Shown: positions 1 through 9,205, counted from the stretch's first letter. The stretch is 64,000 bases of DNA from Methylosinus sp. C49 (GCF_009936375.1 NZ_AP022332.1:558001-622000), one strand, 5' to 3'. Program-made: numbers and translations. The notes: generated from the letters alone by a model not told the origin.

Positions 1-661
1 CCCACATCATGCCGGGACCGCGACGCGGATAGCGGAAGGATTCGATCAGCGTCTTCGCGGCGCTGCTGGATTTGCGGAGCTTCAGGGAGCGACGCAAGCC
101 GTCGATGATCGCCGCGCCGAGGCTGAGACCCTTGATGCGCTGCGCCGCCCAATCGGCGGAGATGTCGTCGCAGCTCATGCCCCAGACCTTTTCGGTATAG
201 GTCTTGAAGAAAATGCCGAACAGCCGCTCGCCGAACTGATTGCGCACCCATTGATGGAAGGAGCGCGGCTCCTTCACTGGAAACGCCTTGGCGAAAGCGA
301 AGGACGCCATGCACAACGCACTCTCGAAGAGCCCGAGATTTTTCAACGCCTCGAAGGCCTTCAGCGGATAGGCGTAGAATTTCTCGCGATAGAAGATGCG
401 CGACAGACGCGGCCGCTCGATAAAATCATGCGGGAGAATCTCGTCCCACAGATCGACGATCTCTTTCGATTTCGAGAAAAAGCGGTGTCCGCCTATGTCG
501 AAGAGAAAGCCCTTGTAGCTCGCGGTGCGGCTGATGCCGCCGACATAGGATCGGTCCTGCTCGAGGACGAGAACCTCGTGGCCGTTCTTCGCCAGAACAT
601 AAGCGGCGGTGAGGCCCGCAGGCCCCGCGCCGATCACTATCGATTCGATGATCTCGCCCAT
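1..661 (-). CDS. FAD-dependent oxidoreductase, UDP-galactopyranose mutase / amine-oxidase type (partial)
   Basis: Start ATG at 661; the 3' part runs off the left window edge, leaving about 220 residues. The N-terminus carries a Rossmann dinucleotide-binding motif (VIGAGPAGLTAAYVLA, about residues 8-23), an acidic residue ending the next strand (LVLEQD), then IGGHRFFSKS, a signature of the UDP-galactopyranose mutase / protoporphyrinogen-oxidase-like FAD family. Such proteins often act on cell-surface sugars or lipids, but the substrate cannot be told from this fragment. An antisense frame across the region has no family features and is a shadow. Family membership is fairly sure, the exact reaction is not. 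Confidence 0.75.
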   Translation of the reverse strand, partial: MGEIIESIVIGAGPAGLTAAYVLAKNGHEVLVLEQDRSYVGGISRTASYKGFLFDIGGHRFFSKSKEIVDLWDEILPHDFIERPRLSRIFYREKFYAYPLKAFEALKNLGLFESALCMASFAFAKAFPVKEPRSFHQWVRNQFGERLFGIFFKTYTEKVWGMSCDDISADWAAQRIKGLSLGAAIIDGLRRSLKLRKSSSAAKTLIESFRYPRRGPGMMW

Positions 662-785
662 GACGGCCCTGAGACAAGCGTGGCGTGCGCCGGCCGCCCG
701 CGTCACGCGGCGAGGCTCACGGCACGTAGGGGCAGTATGGATGCGCTTTGGTTAATGCGCTGTTACGCTCAGGACGCCCGCATCG

Positions 786-1919
786 TTACGCGCTCGCGAA
801 GATCACGCGGTTGCGGCCCTCCGCCTTGGCGCGATAGAGCGCGTCATCGGCGATGCGCGTCATGGCGGCGAGATCCGGCGTCGCATCCTCGAGCACGGTG
901 ACGCCGACGCTCACGGTCGCCGCGCCGTCCGCGAGATGCGCGGCGTCGCGGATGAAAGCCGAGCGAATGCGCTCGGCGATCACCAATGCGCTCGTCCGAT
1001 CCGCCGGAGAGAGGATGGCGACGAATTCTTCGCCGCCGATGCGCGCCAGCATGTCGCTCGATCGCGTGTTTCGAGTCGCCGTCGCGCCGAAGGCGGCCAG
1101 CACGCGGTCGCCTTCGGCATGGCCGAATCGATCGTTGATATATTTGAAATTGTCGAGATCGAAGACGAGCACTGCCGTCGATGGCGCAGGGGCCGATCGC
1201 TTCGCGCGCTCGACCGCCCGGTCGAAGGCCCGCCGATTGGGAAGGCCGGTCAGCGGATCGATCATCGCCGCGACTTCTCGTCGCTTGGCGAGGCGCTCTT
1301 TGGAGAGCGTCGCCAATAGAAAACCGAGAACGGCGATAAAGCCGGAGAGTTCGAGGAAGCGGTATTTCAAATAGGGGCTGGTGAGGAAGCTGGTTTCGTC
1401 GACCGCGAGAAAGGGCGCGGCGATCGCGAGCGCGATTTCGAACCCCGCCTGCAGCGCGATGATCCAGGCCGTCACGCGGGACACGACGAGGCGCTGGCCG
1501 CCGATACGATTGTAGCGGAACAATTCGACGGCGGCGACGACTTCATAGATCGCCGAGATCGCAGAGACTTCTGAGATTCGAAAGTGAATGTCGGCGCGCC
1601 ACAGGCCGGCGGCCCAAATCACGCCGCCGAGCAGGGCCAGCAGCGGCCGAACCGGCTCGCCGACAAAAACGAGAACGCCCGTCCACAGCAGACCGCATGC
1701 CCATAAAGTGAGCGCGTTTCCGAAAATGATCGAGAGCCACTCGACCTCATTGCGGAATGCGTAGCAGAGCGCCGAGGCGCCCGCCGTCGCGAAGACCGCG
1801 GCCCACCACCATAATTCCTCGGCTTCTTCGTCGCCGCGCCAGATCGCGTAGAGGAAGACGCCGAGCAGCGACAGCATGAAGGCGCCGAATAAATATAGCG
1901 TCGGCGCCAATGCGATCAT
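786..1919 (-). CDS. Membrane-bound diguanylate cyclase (GGDEF)
   Basis: 377 residues. Residues 1-210 hold about six hydrophobic helices and no recognised sensor fold. A GGDEF domain follows: DPLTGLPNRR at 221-230, FDLDNFKYIND near 253-263, and the active-site signature GGEEF at 295-299. An RSSD motif at 286-289 lies five residues upstream, the spacing of the allosteric I-site for product inhibition. The protein should therefore be an active cyclase making c-di-GMP from two GTP at the inner membrane, with feedback inhibition. No EAL domain. It is a single gene, separated from both neighbours by more than 120 bases; the signal sensed is unknown. Confidence 0.9.
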   Translation of the reverse strand: MIALAPTLYLFGAFMLSLLGVFLYAIWRGDEEAEELWWWAAVFATAGASALCYAFRNEVEWLSIIFGNALTLWACGLLWTGVLVFVGEPVRPLLALLGGVIWAAGLWRADIHFRISEVSAISAIYEVVAAVELFRYNRIGGQRLVVSRVTAWIIALQAGFEIALAIAAPFLAVDETSFLTSPYLKYRFLELSGFIAVLGFLLATLSKERLAKRREVAAMIDPLTGLPNRRAFDRAVERAKRSAPAPSTAVLVFDLDNFKYINDRFGHAEGDRVLAAFGATATRNTRSSDMLARIGGEEFVAILSPADRTSALVIAERIRSAFIRDAAHLADGAATVSVGVTVLEDATPDLAAMTRIADDALYRAKAEGRNRVIFASA

Positions 1920-2091
1920 CGCGGTTCAGGATCCTATGAGTTGCAAATTGCACAAATGCCGAGAGTTCCCGCTCCTGGAGCGTCAGCGTAGCATCGAATA
2001 TGCCATGGTCTGAAAGTCATAAACAGCAGCGCAGCCGCGTCGTGGCCGGACAAGACGTCGCAAGGGTAAAAAAATCCTGGAGCCCGCCGCT

Positions 2092-2832
2092 TTATCCTTC
2101 TCCTGCGACTTGTCGCAGCCGGTCTTTCTCCTCGGCGACGGCGCTTTCGGCCTCCTCGATCGCGCCCATCGTGCCGACATGCAGCCATTTGCCGTCCAGC
2201 GCGACGCCAAAGAGCCGCCCCTGCTCCGCCGCGCGAAAAAAGAACGGCGCGAGCGGAAACACATCCTGCTCGATCGCCTCGAACAGCTGCGATTTCACTA
2301 TGCCGATTCCGGCATAGACGAAATCCGCCGTCTCGCCGGCGGCGCGCTTCGTCAGCCGGCCATCCGCCGCCCGATGAAAATCGCCGTCCCAATCGACCCC
2401 GACGCTGCCGAGGCGTGGCGCCAGCAGCAGAGCGATATCCATGATCTCCGGGTTCCAGAGATCGGCGAGGCGGCGCAGATTATCCGCACGGGCGCCGATC
2501 CAAAAGGCGTCGGTGTTGCAGATGAAGAAGGGCCGTCCGGCAAAACGGTCCAGAACCTTCTTTATGCCGCCGCCTTGATCGAGCAGCTTCTCGCGCTCGT
2601 CGGAGAGGATTATGCGCGGAGTTTGGCGGCCGTCGAGATGCGTCTCGATCTGATCGGCGAGATGATGGACATTGACGATCGCCGTGCCGACGCCCGCCTG
2701 CGCGAAAGCGTCCAGCGCGCGGTCGAGCAGAGCGACGCCGTCGATCGCGACGAGCGGCTTGGGCAGCCGGTCGGTCAGCGGCCGCATGCGCGTGCCGAGC
2801 CCGGCGGCGAAGACGAAAGCCGCCTCAGGCAT
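2092..2832 (-). CDS. murU: Nucleotidyltransferase, probable N-acetylmuramate-1-phosphate uridylyltransferase
   Basis: 246 residues. The N-terminus is FVFAAGLGTRMRPLTDRLPK, the classic sugar-nucleotidyltransferase loop (G-x-G-T-R-M-x-P-L-T, K in LPKPL). The start ATG at 2832 lies inside the end of the upstream gene (stop 2825-2827), an 8-base overlap indicating coupling. Homologues were once annotated as mannose-1-phosphate guanylyltransferase. Next to an AmgK-like kinase, the better guess is MurU, which forms UDP-MurNAc from MurNAc-1-phosphate and UTP and so recycles peptidoglycan sugars while bypassing de novo synthesis. Substrate is inferred from the neighbour, not visible in the motif. A longer upstream reading of the frame was rejected because it runs through the kinase gene. 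Confidence 0.85.
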   Translation of the reverse strand: MPEAAFVFAAGLGTRMRPLTDRLPKPLVAIDGVALLDRALDAFAQAGVGTAIVNVHHLADQIETHLDGRQTPRIILSDEREKLLDQGGGIKKVLDRFAGRPFFICNTDAFWIGARADNLRRLADLWNPEIMDIALLLAPRLGSVGVDWDGDFHRAADGRLTKRAAGETADFVYAGIGIVKSQLFEAIEQDVFPLAPFFFRAAEQGRLFGVALDGKWLHVGTMGAIEEAESAVAEEKDRLRQVAGEG

Positions 2833-4357
2833 GGAAGAGCGCGGGGAGGTTGGCGACATACCAGGCCTCGAGATCGGCGAGCGCGGGATGGCGCAGGCCC
2901 TTGCGCAGATAGGTTTCGACGCGCGGCAGATGCACGAGATATTGCGGCTTGTGGTCGCGCTGATCGAGCCGCGCGAAAATGCCGAGGATTTTGGTCGCGC
3001 GCTGAGCGCCGAGTATAGCGTAGGCGCGCGCGAAAGCCGCCATGTCGAACAAAGGATCGGCCTCGCGGCGCTTGCGCGCATAATGGCCGAGCAGGCGCAT
3101 CTCCAATTCGTCCGGCACGTCGACGCGCGCGTCCTGCGTCAGCGACACGACGTCATAGGCCGGATGGCCGAGCACCGCGTCCTGAAAATCGATGACGCCG
3201 ACGCGCGCCGTTCCCTGGCGATCCGGCAGCCAGATGAGATTGGGCGAGTGGAAGTCGCGCAAGGTCCAGGTGGGCGCCGACATCACGATCTCGATCAGCG
3301 CCTGGCGCCAGAGATTGACGAAGGTCGCCTTGGAGCCCGACGATATGCCGCCGCCGCCGACCCGCGCCGCATACCATTCCAACAGCAGCTCGACCTCGAT
3401 CAGCAACGCGTCGAGGTCATAGGGCGGAATGTGATAGGGGGTCGAGCCTTCGACCGGCAGGACATCCGGCAGGCGACGCGCATGCAGCGGCGCGAGCGCC
3501 GCCAGCGCCTCCAAATAGCGATCGCCGATCGGCGCGCCGCCAGCGACGACGCCGTCGCGGCCGAGATCCTCCAGCAGCACGAAGCCGGCGGAGAGATCAT
3601 AGGCGTAGATCTGGGGCGCGGAGAGGCCCTGCCCGCGCAGCGCATCCGCCATTGCGACGAAGGGCTTCACCGTCTCGGCGAGGCGCGCGATGGCGCTATA
3701 GGGCTTGCCATAGCGGATCGGCGGGCCGTCCGGCCGCGCCGGCGAGATCATCAATATGGCCTGCGCGCCGTCTCCGCGCCGCAGAACCTCATAGACGCGC
3801 GAGGAGGCGTCGCCCTGCAGATATTCGCGCGCGGCGTCGGCCCAGCCGGCGCGCTCCAGAAACTCCCGCATGGTGCGGAAGGCTTTGAGCCGCCCCGCCG
3901 CCTTGCCATGGGCGCTTATGCCGATGCGGCGCGCGTCCGGCGTCTCCGGCGCGGCGAAGGCGAGCCGCACCTCCAGCCGCTCGCCGGCAAAGAGGCTCGG
4001 CGCGCGCTCCGGCCATTCGACCAGCACCAGCGCATCCTCGGTCGCCTCCTCGAAGCCCATGGCCTCGAGCTCCGCCTCGCCGCCGGCGATGCGATAGAGA
4101 TCGGCGTGCAATATGCGGCAGGCGGGCGTCTCATAGAGCTGCATCAGCGTGAAGGTGGGGCTCGGCGCCTCCAGAGTCGGGTCCTGCGCCAGCGCGCGGA
4201 TCAGCGCCCGGGCAAAGGCCGTCTTGCCCGCGCCGAGATCGCCGGAGAGGGTGACGAGCTTCACCGTGTCGCGAATGAGCGGGGCGAGGCGGGCGGCGAG
4301 CTCTGCGGTCTGCGCTTCATCGGCGACGTCGATCAGCCATTCGGCCTCTTCGCTCAT
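2825..4357 (-). CDS. tsaE: TsaE - sugar kinase fusion (t6A synthesis ATPase + AmgK-like phosphotransferase)
   Basis: 510 residues in two parts. Residues 1-155 are TsaE-like with Walker A GDLGAGKT at 39-46 and the HADLYRI and VEWPERAP motifs; TsaE is the ATPase of the complex that adds N6-threonylcarbamoyl to tRNA A37. Residues 160-510 form an aminoglycoside-phosphotransferase fold with the catalytic loop LRDFHSPN (D368, N373) and metal-binding IDFQDA (D390). This matches the AmgK anomeric MurNAc/GlcNAc kinase. The same fusion is known in other alphaproteobacteria. It overlaps divL upstream by 4 bases and murU downstream by 8, so the three are probably co-transcribed. Both halves keep their active-site residues. 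Confidence 0.9.
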   Translation of the reverse strand: MSEEAEWLIDVADEAQTAELAARLAPLIRDTVKLVTLSGDLGAGKTAFARALIRALAQDPTLEAPSPTFTLMQLYETPACRILHADLYRIAGGEAELEAMGFEEATEDALVLVEWPERAPSLFAGERLEVRLAFAAPETPDARRIGISAHGKAAGRLKAFRTMREFLERAGWADAAREYLQGDASSRVYEVLRRGDGAQAILMISPARPDGPPIRYGKPYSAIARLAETVKPFVAMADALRGQGLSAPQIYAYDLSAGFVLLEDLGRDGVVAGGAPIGDRYLEALAALAPLHARRLPDVLPVEGSTPYHIPPYDLDALLIEVELLLEWYAARVGGGGISSGSKATFVNLWRQALIEIVMSAPTWTLRDFHSPNLIWLPDRQGTARVGVIDFQDAVLGHPAYDVVSLTQDARVDVPDELEMRLLGHYARKRREADPLFDMAAFARAYAILGAQRATKILGIFARLDQRDHKPQYLVHLPRVETYLRKGLRHPALADLEAWYVANLPALFHA

Positions 4358-6888
4358 GAGGCCTGTCCTTTTTCACGCGTGGCGAGACCCTGCTGTCCGC
4401 CGCTCTCTTGCGCTGGGAAGATGCAAGTGACCGTCGTGCCTTCGCCGAGCGCGGAGTCGATGAGCACGCGCCCGCCATGCAGCTCGGTGAAGGCGCGCAC
4501 GATGGAAAGGCCGAGCCCGACGCCCCTGTGGCGCGAGCCCGAGGTGTGCGACTCGAAACGGTCGAAGACTTTGTCGAGGACTTCCGGGGCGATGCCCCGC
4601 CCCCGATCGGCGACCTTGAACACGATTTCCCCCTCCCGACGCATCGCCGCGAGGGTAATGGTTTGTCCCGGCCGAGAAAAGCCGATCGCATTGGCGAGCA
4701 GGTTGAAGAGGATCTGGCGGATGCGCTTGGCGTCGCCGCGAAAGCGCCCGACGTCGCCGGTGGCGACGATCTGCAGCTCTATGTCGTTTTCCGCCAGCCG
4801 ATCCTGAACGCCCTCGGCCGCGGCGCGCATGGCGTCGGCGGCGTTCACTTCCTCGAGCTCCAGCTCCATGGCGTCGCTGTCGATGGTGGCGAGATCGAGA
4901 ATATCGTTGATGATGGCCAGCAACGCCGCCGACGACTTGCCGACATAGCCGAGATATTCGAGCTGCTTGGCGTTCAGCTCGCCGGTCGTCTTCTCGCCGA
5001 GCAGGTGAATGAAGCCGATGATGTTGTTGAGCGGCGAGCGCAGCTCATAGGATACGTGATGGACGAAATCATTGCGGATCTTCTCCGCCGCGATCAGCGC
5101 CTGATTGCGCTCGGTGAGCGCGCGCTCGACATTCACGCCCGCCGTCACATCGACGAAGGTGAGCAGCGCGGCGCCTTCCGGCAGCGGCTGCGCCGTGCAG
5201 TCGAGCACCACGCCGTCGGAACGCTCGATGCGCCGCGTGAAGCCCTGACGCATATCCTGCAGGCCGGTGACGAAGCCGCGCAGCTCGCTCCAGGTTTCCT
5301 CATTGAGGTGCAGCGGTCGGCAGAGATTGGCGACGGCGTCGAAGCGCGGCTTCTCGTCCAGAATGCTCTTCTCGAGCGCCCAGAGCGCGAGAAAGGCCGG
5401 ATTGCAGAAGCGCAAGCGGCCGTCGGCGCCGAAGACGGCGACGCCCTCGCGCAAATTCTCTAGCGTCTCGTTCTGCATGCGGTCGAGCGCATGGAAACGC
5501 GATTCGAGGAAATAGCGCTCGCTCACATCGTCGTAGAGATAGGTGACGCCGCCTTGCGGATTGGCGTTGGCCACGACGCGCAATGTGCGCCCATTCGGCA
5601 TGTGCCAGACATGCTCGTGATGTTCCTCGGAGGATTGATAAGCCTCGAGCAGACGCGCCTTCCAGGCCTTGTAATCGGCTTCGACGGGAAGGCGCTGCTC
5701 GGCGCGCAGGCGATCGAGTATCTCGCTGTCGCTCGGCCCCTGGTCGAGAAAAGCGCGATCGAGCGGCCAGAGACTCTCATAGGCGGCGTTGCGATAGGTG
5801 AGACGCTTGGCGCGATCGAATATTGCGACGGCGATCGGCAATTGATCCAGCGTGCGCGAATGCGCCTGCATCTGCTGCTCGAGATCGGCGCGCGTCGTGT
5901 CGATCTCTTGGCGATCGATGGCGAGCGCCGCGGCGGCGCCGTGGCAGGGCGCCTCGACGATATCGAGACGATGCCGCTCGCCGGCGACCACCGCTGTCAC
6001 GCGCGCGCGCCAAACCTCGTCGCGTCCGCGCGCCGTCTGCGCCTGCAGGCGCGCGTCATTGTCCAGCAGCTCGATCTGGCGGCGCAGCGCGTCGGCCGCG
6101 CTTTCCGCCTCCACCGCCTGCGCATAGGCGGAATTGACGAAGATGAGCCGGCCCTCGACGTCGCGCATCCATACCGGCGTCGGCAGCGCCTCGAGCAGAG
6201 CGCGCAGCCCCTCCGCCTCGGCGACGCTGCGCGTATGGCGCTCGCGCAAGGACAAAAGCTCGAGGCGCTCGCCGGAGACCTCGCGAATGCGCAGCACGGC
6301 GCGACCGGCGACGGCGCGGCCTTCCGCATCGAAGCGGCGTCCTTGCAGGCTGGCGAGCGAGAGATGAAAGCCTTCGCCATTTTGGCGCAGGCGATCGACG
6401 CGCTCCTGCAGCGCGGCCGCCTCATTCGGTCCGAGCCAGGAGCCGAAGGCGAGCACGCGGCGCGCGAAGGCCGGATCATTGAGTCCGTTCTCTATGTCCG
6501 GCTCGCCGGCGGCATTGTCCCAGGAAACGAAGAGTTGCGGCTCGCTGGAGAGAAAAATCTCGGCGCGATCGAGCCGCTGACGCGTCGCTTCCAGCTCCGC
6601 CGCGAGCCTCGCCTCGCGCCGGCTCCACACCTTGCGCTCGCCGAGATGGGTGAAGGCGACGACGACGGCGAAGAGCGCGAGACCGCCGGTCAGCGCGAGA
6701 TTGACGAATTCGGCGTTGTCCGTGGTGGCGAGAAGATTGGCGAGCGCTTCCGCCCGCGCCGGTCCGCCGAATGGCAGCAGACTGGCCGTCGCGAGCCCGC
6801 GCGTGACGCCGCGAACGAGCGTCGAGGACGCTCCCCGACGTCGCGCAGGCGGCAACGCTTTCGGCCCGAAGGCCGTATCGTGAAACAT
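4354..6888 (-). CDS. divL: DivL-type PAS sensor kinase with Tyr in place of the phospho-accepting His
   Basis: 844 residues. A hydrophobic segment at about 62-80 anchors it in the membrane, followed by a coiled coil and about three PAS-like segments (roughly 225-335, 345-465, 470-590). The kinase core has the H-box VSYELRSPLNNI with Tyr614 where histidine kinases have His. The ATPase domain is intact: N-box FNLLANA (about 728-734), G1 DRGRGI (761-766) and G2 GVGLGLSIV (789-797). A Tyr here is the hallmark of Caulobacter DivL, which modulates CckA and so CtrA activity in the cell cycle. The position beside ahcY and tsaE is shared with rhizobial relatives as far as I recall. Function is inferred from Caulobacter. 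Confidence 0.88.
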   Translation of the reverse strand: MFHDTAFGPKALPPARRRGASSTLVRGVTRGLATASLLPFGGPARAEALANLLATTDNAEFVNLALTGGLALFAVVVAFTHLGERKVWSRREARLAAELEATRQRLDRAEIFLSSEPQLFVSWDNAAGEPDIENGLNDPAFARRVLAFGSWLGPNEAAALQERVDRLRQNGEGFHLSLASLQGRRFDAEGRAVAGRAVLRIREVSGERLELLSLRERHTRSVAEAEGLRALLEALPTPVWMRDVEGRLIFVNSAYAQAVEAESAADALRRQIELLDNDARLQAQTARGRDEVWRARVTAVVAGERHRLDIVEAPCHGAAAALAIDRQEIDTTRADLEQQMQAHSRTLDQLPIAVAIFDRAKRLTYRNAAYESLWPLDRAFLDQGPSDSEILDRLRAEQRLPVEADYKAWKARLLEAYQSSEEHHEHVWHMPNGRTLRVVANANPQGGVTYLYDDVSERYFLESRFHALDRMQNETLENLREGVAVFGADGRLRFCNPAFLALWALEKSILDEKPRFDAVANLCRPLHLNEETWSELRGFVTGLQDMRQGFTRRIERSDGVVLDCTAQPLPEGAALLTFVDVTAGVNVERALTERNQALIAAEKIRNDFVHHVSYELRSPLNNIIGFIHLLGEKTTGELNAKQLEYLGYVGKSSAALLAIINDILDLATIDSDAMELELEEVNAADAMRAAAEGVQDRLAENDIELQIVATGDVGRFRGDAKRIRQILFNLLANAIGFSRPGQTITLAAMRREGEIVFKVADRGRGIAPEVLDKVFDRFESHTSGSRHRGVGLGLSIVRAFTELHGGRVLIDSALGEGTTVTCIFPAQESGGQQGLATREKGQAS

Positions 6889-7069
6889 GCGAACCGGTCT
6901 CCACGTTCGATTTGCAAAGGCTCATCGCAAACAAACGCCGTAAGCCGTCCGCGCGCCACCGAGGCGCCGTCTCGAATCGCGTCTAATCTAAAGCGCGCCG
7001 TCGAAAAGTGAAACGCGGATCGTGACCGGGAGATTGGCGCCTAAGGATTTCGCCGAACTGGCGTCGCTT

Positions 7070-7105
7070 AAAAAAAAACGGCGGAGCGAGAGAATCGCTC
7101 CGCCG
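7070..7105 (-). terminator. Rho-independent terminator of ahcY
   Basis: A perfect 10-bp inverted repeat (CGGCGGAGCG at 7079-7088 and CGCTCCGCCG at 7096-7105) with a 7-base loop. It is followed on the minus strand by nine T (A run at 7070-7078 on the plus strand). It lies 26 bases past the ahcY stop and should separate ahcY from divL transcription. Confidence 0.9.
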
Positions 7106-7130
7106 TCTCGCTCTCGCGAGGCGAGAGAAA

Positions 7131-8537
7131 TCAGTAGCGGTAGTGGTCCGGCTTGAACGGGCCGTTCTGCGGCACGTTGAGATAGGCGGACTGCTGCTCG
7201 GTCATCTTGGTGAGCTTCACGCCGATCTTGGAAAGATGCAGCGACGCGACCTTCTCGTCGAGATGCTTGGGCAGCGTGTAGACGCCCACCGGATACTGGC
7301 CCTGCTTGGTGAACAGCTCGATCTGCGCCAATGTCTGATTGGTGAAGGAGGCGGACATCACGAAGGACGGATGGCCGGTCGCGCAGCCGAGATTCACGAG
7401 GCGGCCTTCGGCGAGCAGGATGATGCGCTTGCCGTCGGCGAACTCGACCTCGTCGACCTGCGGCTTCACATTGTGCCATTTGAGATTGCGCAGGCCGGCG
7501 ACCTGAATCTCGCTGTCGAAATGGCCGATGTTGCAGACGATGGCGCGGTCCTTCATGGCGCGCATATGCTCGGTCGTGATGACGTCGACATTGCCGGTCG
7601 CGGTGCAGAAGATGTCCGCGCGCGACGCGGCGTCTTCCATCGTCGTGACCTCATAGCCTTCCATCGCCGCCTGCAGGGCGCAAATCGGATCGATCTCGGT
7701 GACGAGCACGCGGCAGCCGGCGTTGCGCAGCGAAGCGGCCGAGCCCTTGCCCACGTCGCCATAGCCGGCGATGCAGGCGACCTTGCCGGCCATCATCACA
7801 TCGGTGGCGCGGCGAATGCCGTCGACCAGCGATTCGCGACAACCATAGAGATTGTCGAACTTCGACTTGGTGACCGAATCATTGACGTTGATCGCCGGCC
7901 ACAGGAGCTTGCCTTCCTTGTGCATCACATAGAGGCGATGCACGCCGGTGGTGGTCTCCTCGGTCACGCCCTTGATGGCCTCGGCGTTGCGCTTGTAGAA
8001 GCCCGGATTGGCCTTGAGGCGCTTCTTGATCGCGGCGAAGAGGACTTCCTCCTCCTCATTGGTCGCCTTGTCGAGGAAGGCGGTGTCGCCATTCTCGGCG
8101 CGCAGGCCGAGATGAATGAGGAGAGTGGCGTCGCCGCCGTCGTCGAGAATCATGTTGGGCGTGCCGCCGTCGCCCCATTCGAAGATGCGATGGGTGTAGT
8201 CCCAATAATCCTCGAGGCTCTCGCCCTTGATGGCGAAGACCGGCGTGCCGGCGGCGGCGATGGCGGCGGCGGCGTGGTCCTGCGTCGAATAAATGTTGCA
8301 GGACGCCCAGCGGACATCCGCGCCGAGCGCCTTCAGCGTCTCGATCAGCACGGCCGTCTGAATGGTCATATGCAGCGAGCCGGCGACGCGCGCGCCTTTC
8401 AGCGGCTGCGAAGGGCCGAACTCGGCGCGGGTCGCCATGAGGCCGGGCATTTCGGTCTCGGCGATATTGAGCTCCTTGCGGCCCCAATCGGCGAGGCCGA
8501 TGTCGGCGACGACATAATCGTTGAAATGCGTGGTCAT
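7131..8537 (-). CDS. ahcY: Adenosylhomocysteinase (S-adenosylhomocysteine hydrolase)
   Basis: 468 residues, the usual length for the bacterial enzyme with the extra insertion. It hydrolyses S-adenosylhomocysteine to homocysteine and adenosine with tightly bound NAD, removing the product inhibitor of methyltransferases. Visible hallmarks: N-terminal [17 protein letters not shown], the substrate region [20 protein letters not shown], the NAD-binding loop [10 protein letters not shown], the HFDSEIQV motif, and the C-terminal KPDHYRY. The start ATG at 8537 is preceded by the strong ribosome site AAGGGAG. It is monocistronic, closed by a terminator downstream, with a structured leader upstream. 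Confidence 0.98.
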   Translation of the reverse strand: MTTHFNDYVVADIGLADWGRKELNIAETEMPGLMATRAEFGPSQPLKGARVAGSLHMTIQTAVLIETLKALGADVRWASCNIYSTQDHAAAAIAAAGTPVFAIKGESLEDYWDYTHRIFEWGDGGTPNMILDDGGDATLLIHLGLRAENGDTAFLDKATNEEEEVLFAAIKKRLKANPGFYKRNAEAIKGVTEETTTGVHRLYVMHKEGKLLWPAINVNDSVTKSKFDNLYGCRESLVDGIRRATDVMMAGKVACIAGYGDVGKGSAASLRNAGCRVLVTEIDPICALQAAMEGYEVTTMEDAASRADIFCTATGNVDVITTEHMRAMKDRAIVCNIGHFDSEIQVAGLRNLKWHNVKPQVDEVEFADGKRIILLAEGRLVNLGCATGHPSFVMSASFTNQTLAQIELFTKQGQYPVGVYTLPKHLDEKVASLHLSKIGVKLTKMTEQQSAYLNVPQNGPFKPDHYRY

Positions 8538-8540
8538 GAC

Positions 8541-8578
8541 GCTCCCTTCAGGCGTTGTCTCGCCTGTAGGAAGGCGAG
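8541..8578 (-). promoter_or_regulatory. ahcY leader hairpin whose loop can pair with the Shine-Dalgarno sequence
   Basis: On the minus strand a 6-bp stem, CTCGCC (8578-8573) with GGCGAG (8564-8559), encloses the loop TTCCTACA. The loop bases UUCCU can pair with AGGGA of the ribosome site AAGGGAG (8542-8548), one G-U pair included. This would give an H-type pseudoknot covering the ribosome site. Small pseudoknots of this kind are how SAM-II and SAM/SAH riboswitches work. I cannot match it to a known consensus, so the riboswitch reading is speculative. Confidence 0.3.
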
Positions 8579-8622
8579 CGGGACGGGCTGGCCGCCTATA
8601 GCAAGGCGGGGGAGCAGATGCA

Positions 8623-8646
8623 ATAAAGATATAAACAAGTCTTTAT
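8623..8646. promoter_or_regulatory. Palindromic operator-like site upstream of ahcY
   Basis: ATAAAGA (8623-8629) and TCTTTAT (8640-8646) form a perfect 7-bp inverted repeat with a 10-base spacer; a nested ATAAA (8631-8635) also pairs with TTTAT (8642-8646). The block is AT-rich in a GC-rich neighbourhood and sits about 90 bases upstream of ahcY. It resembles sites of ArsR-family SAM/SAH-responsive regulators of methionine genes as I recall them. The regulator is not in this window. Confidence 0.4.
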
Positions 8647-8653
8647 GTCAGCT

Positions 8654-9205
8654 TCAGGCCGGCTTGCGGTCGCGCAGGAATACGAAGGCGCCGATGACCG
8701 CGATCACGGCGACGATCAGCAGGATCAGCAGCGTCGATTCCTCGAGCCAGGCGATGGCGGGAACGGCGAGCGCCAACAGCAGGCCGACGAGAGAGACGCG
8801 CCAGGCGTCGGCGTGAATGCCCGCTGTGAAGGAGCCCAGCGCCAGCACGGTGAGCACGGTCAGCGCGCTGCTGTCGGAATTCATGATCTGCCGGACGTCA
8901 CTGATGAAGATGAGGCACATTGCGGCGAGGACCGCACCCCAATGCAGGACCTGGGTGCGCAACAGACGCCATTTTTCCTCCGCGGTCTCCGCCTCCTGCC
9001 AGCCGCCGGCGATGCTGATGAGGCCGAAGATCGGGGCCAGCGCGATCCAATAGGTCGTCATGCCCTGACGCGTCACGCTCGTATAAGCAACGCCGAACAG
9101 CGCCAGCAGGAGCATGACGAAATAAGGCCACTGCCGCAGGAGGAAGGAGGCGACGCCGTGATGATGCGTCTCGGGAGAAAGGATTTCCGGCGCTCTGTGG
9201 GTCAC
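8654..9205 (-). CDS. Small inner-membrane protein of unknown function
   Basis: 183 residues from GTG at 9205, preceded by GGAG eight bases upstream. The frame stays open to an ATG at 9373, but that extension would be translated through the csp1 terminator hairpin, so the shorter start is preferred. After a short His-rich stretch (ETHHHG) there are about five to six hydrophobic helices with charged loops, ending in FLRDRKPA. No family recognised. It lies between csp1 and ahcY in the same direction, but separate regulation is suggested by the terminator upstream and the ahcY leader downstream. Confidence 0.65.
   Translation of the reverse strand: MTHRAPEILSPETHHHGVASFLLRQWPYFVMLLLALFGVAYTSVTRQGMTTYWIALAPIFGLISIAGGWQEAETAEEKWRLLRTQVLHWGAVLAAMCLIFISDVRQIMNSDSSALTVLTVLALGSFTAGIHADAWRVSLVGLLLALAVPAIAWLEESTLLILLIVAVIAVIGAFVFLRDRKPA

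Noticed and set aside
2672-4807. Very long plus-strand open frame opposite murU, tsaE and divL
   Set aside because: It is an antisense by-product of high-GC codon bias; it has no family motif and lies fully over well-supported minus-strand genes.
8541-8578. Calling a known SAH or SAM/SAH riboswitch
   Set aside because: Pairing geometry is suggestive but no conserved consensus bases can be matched by eye.
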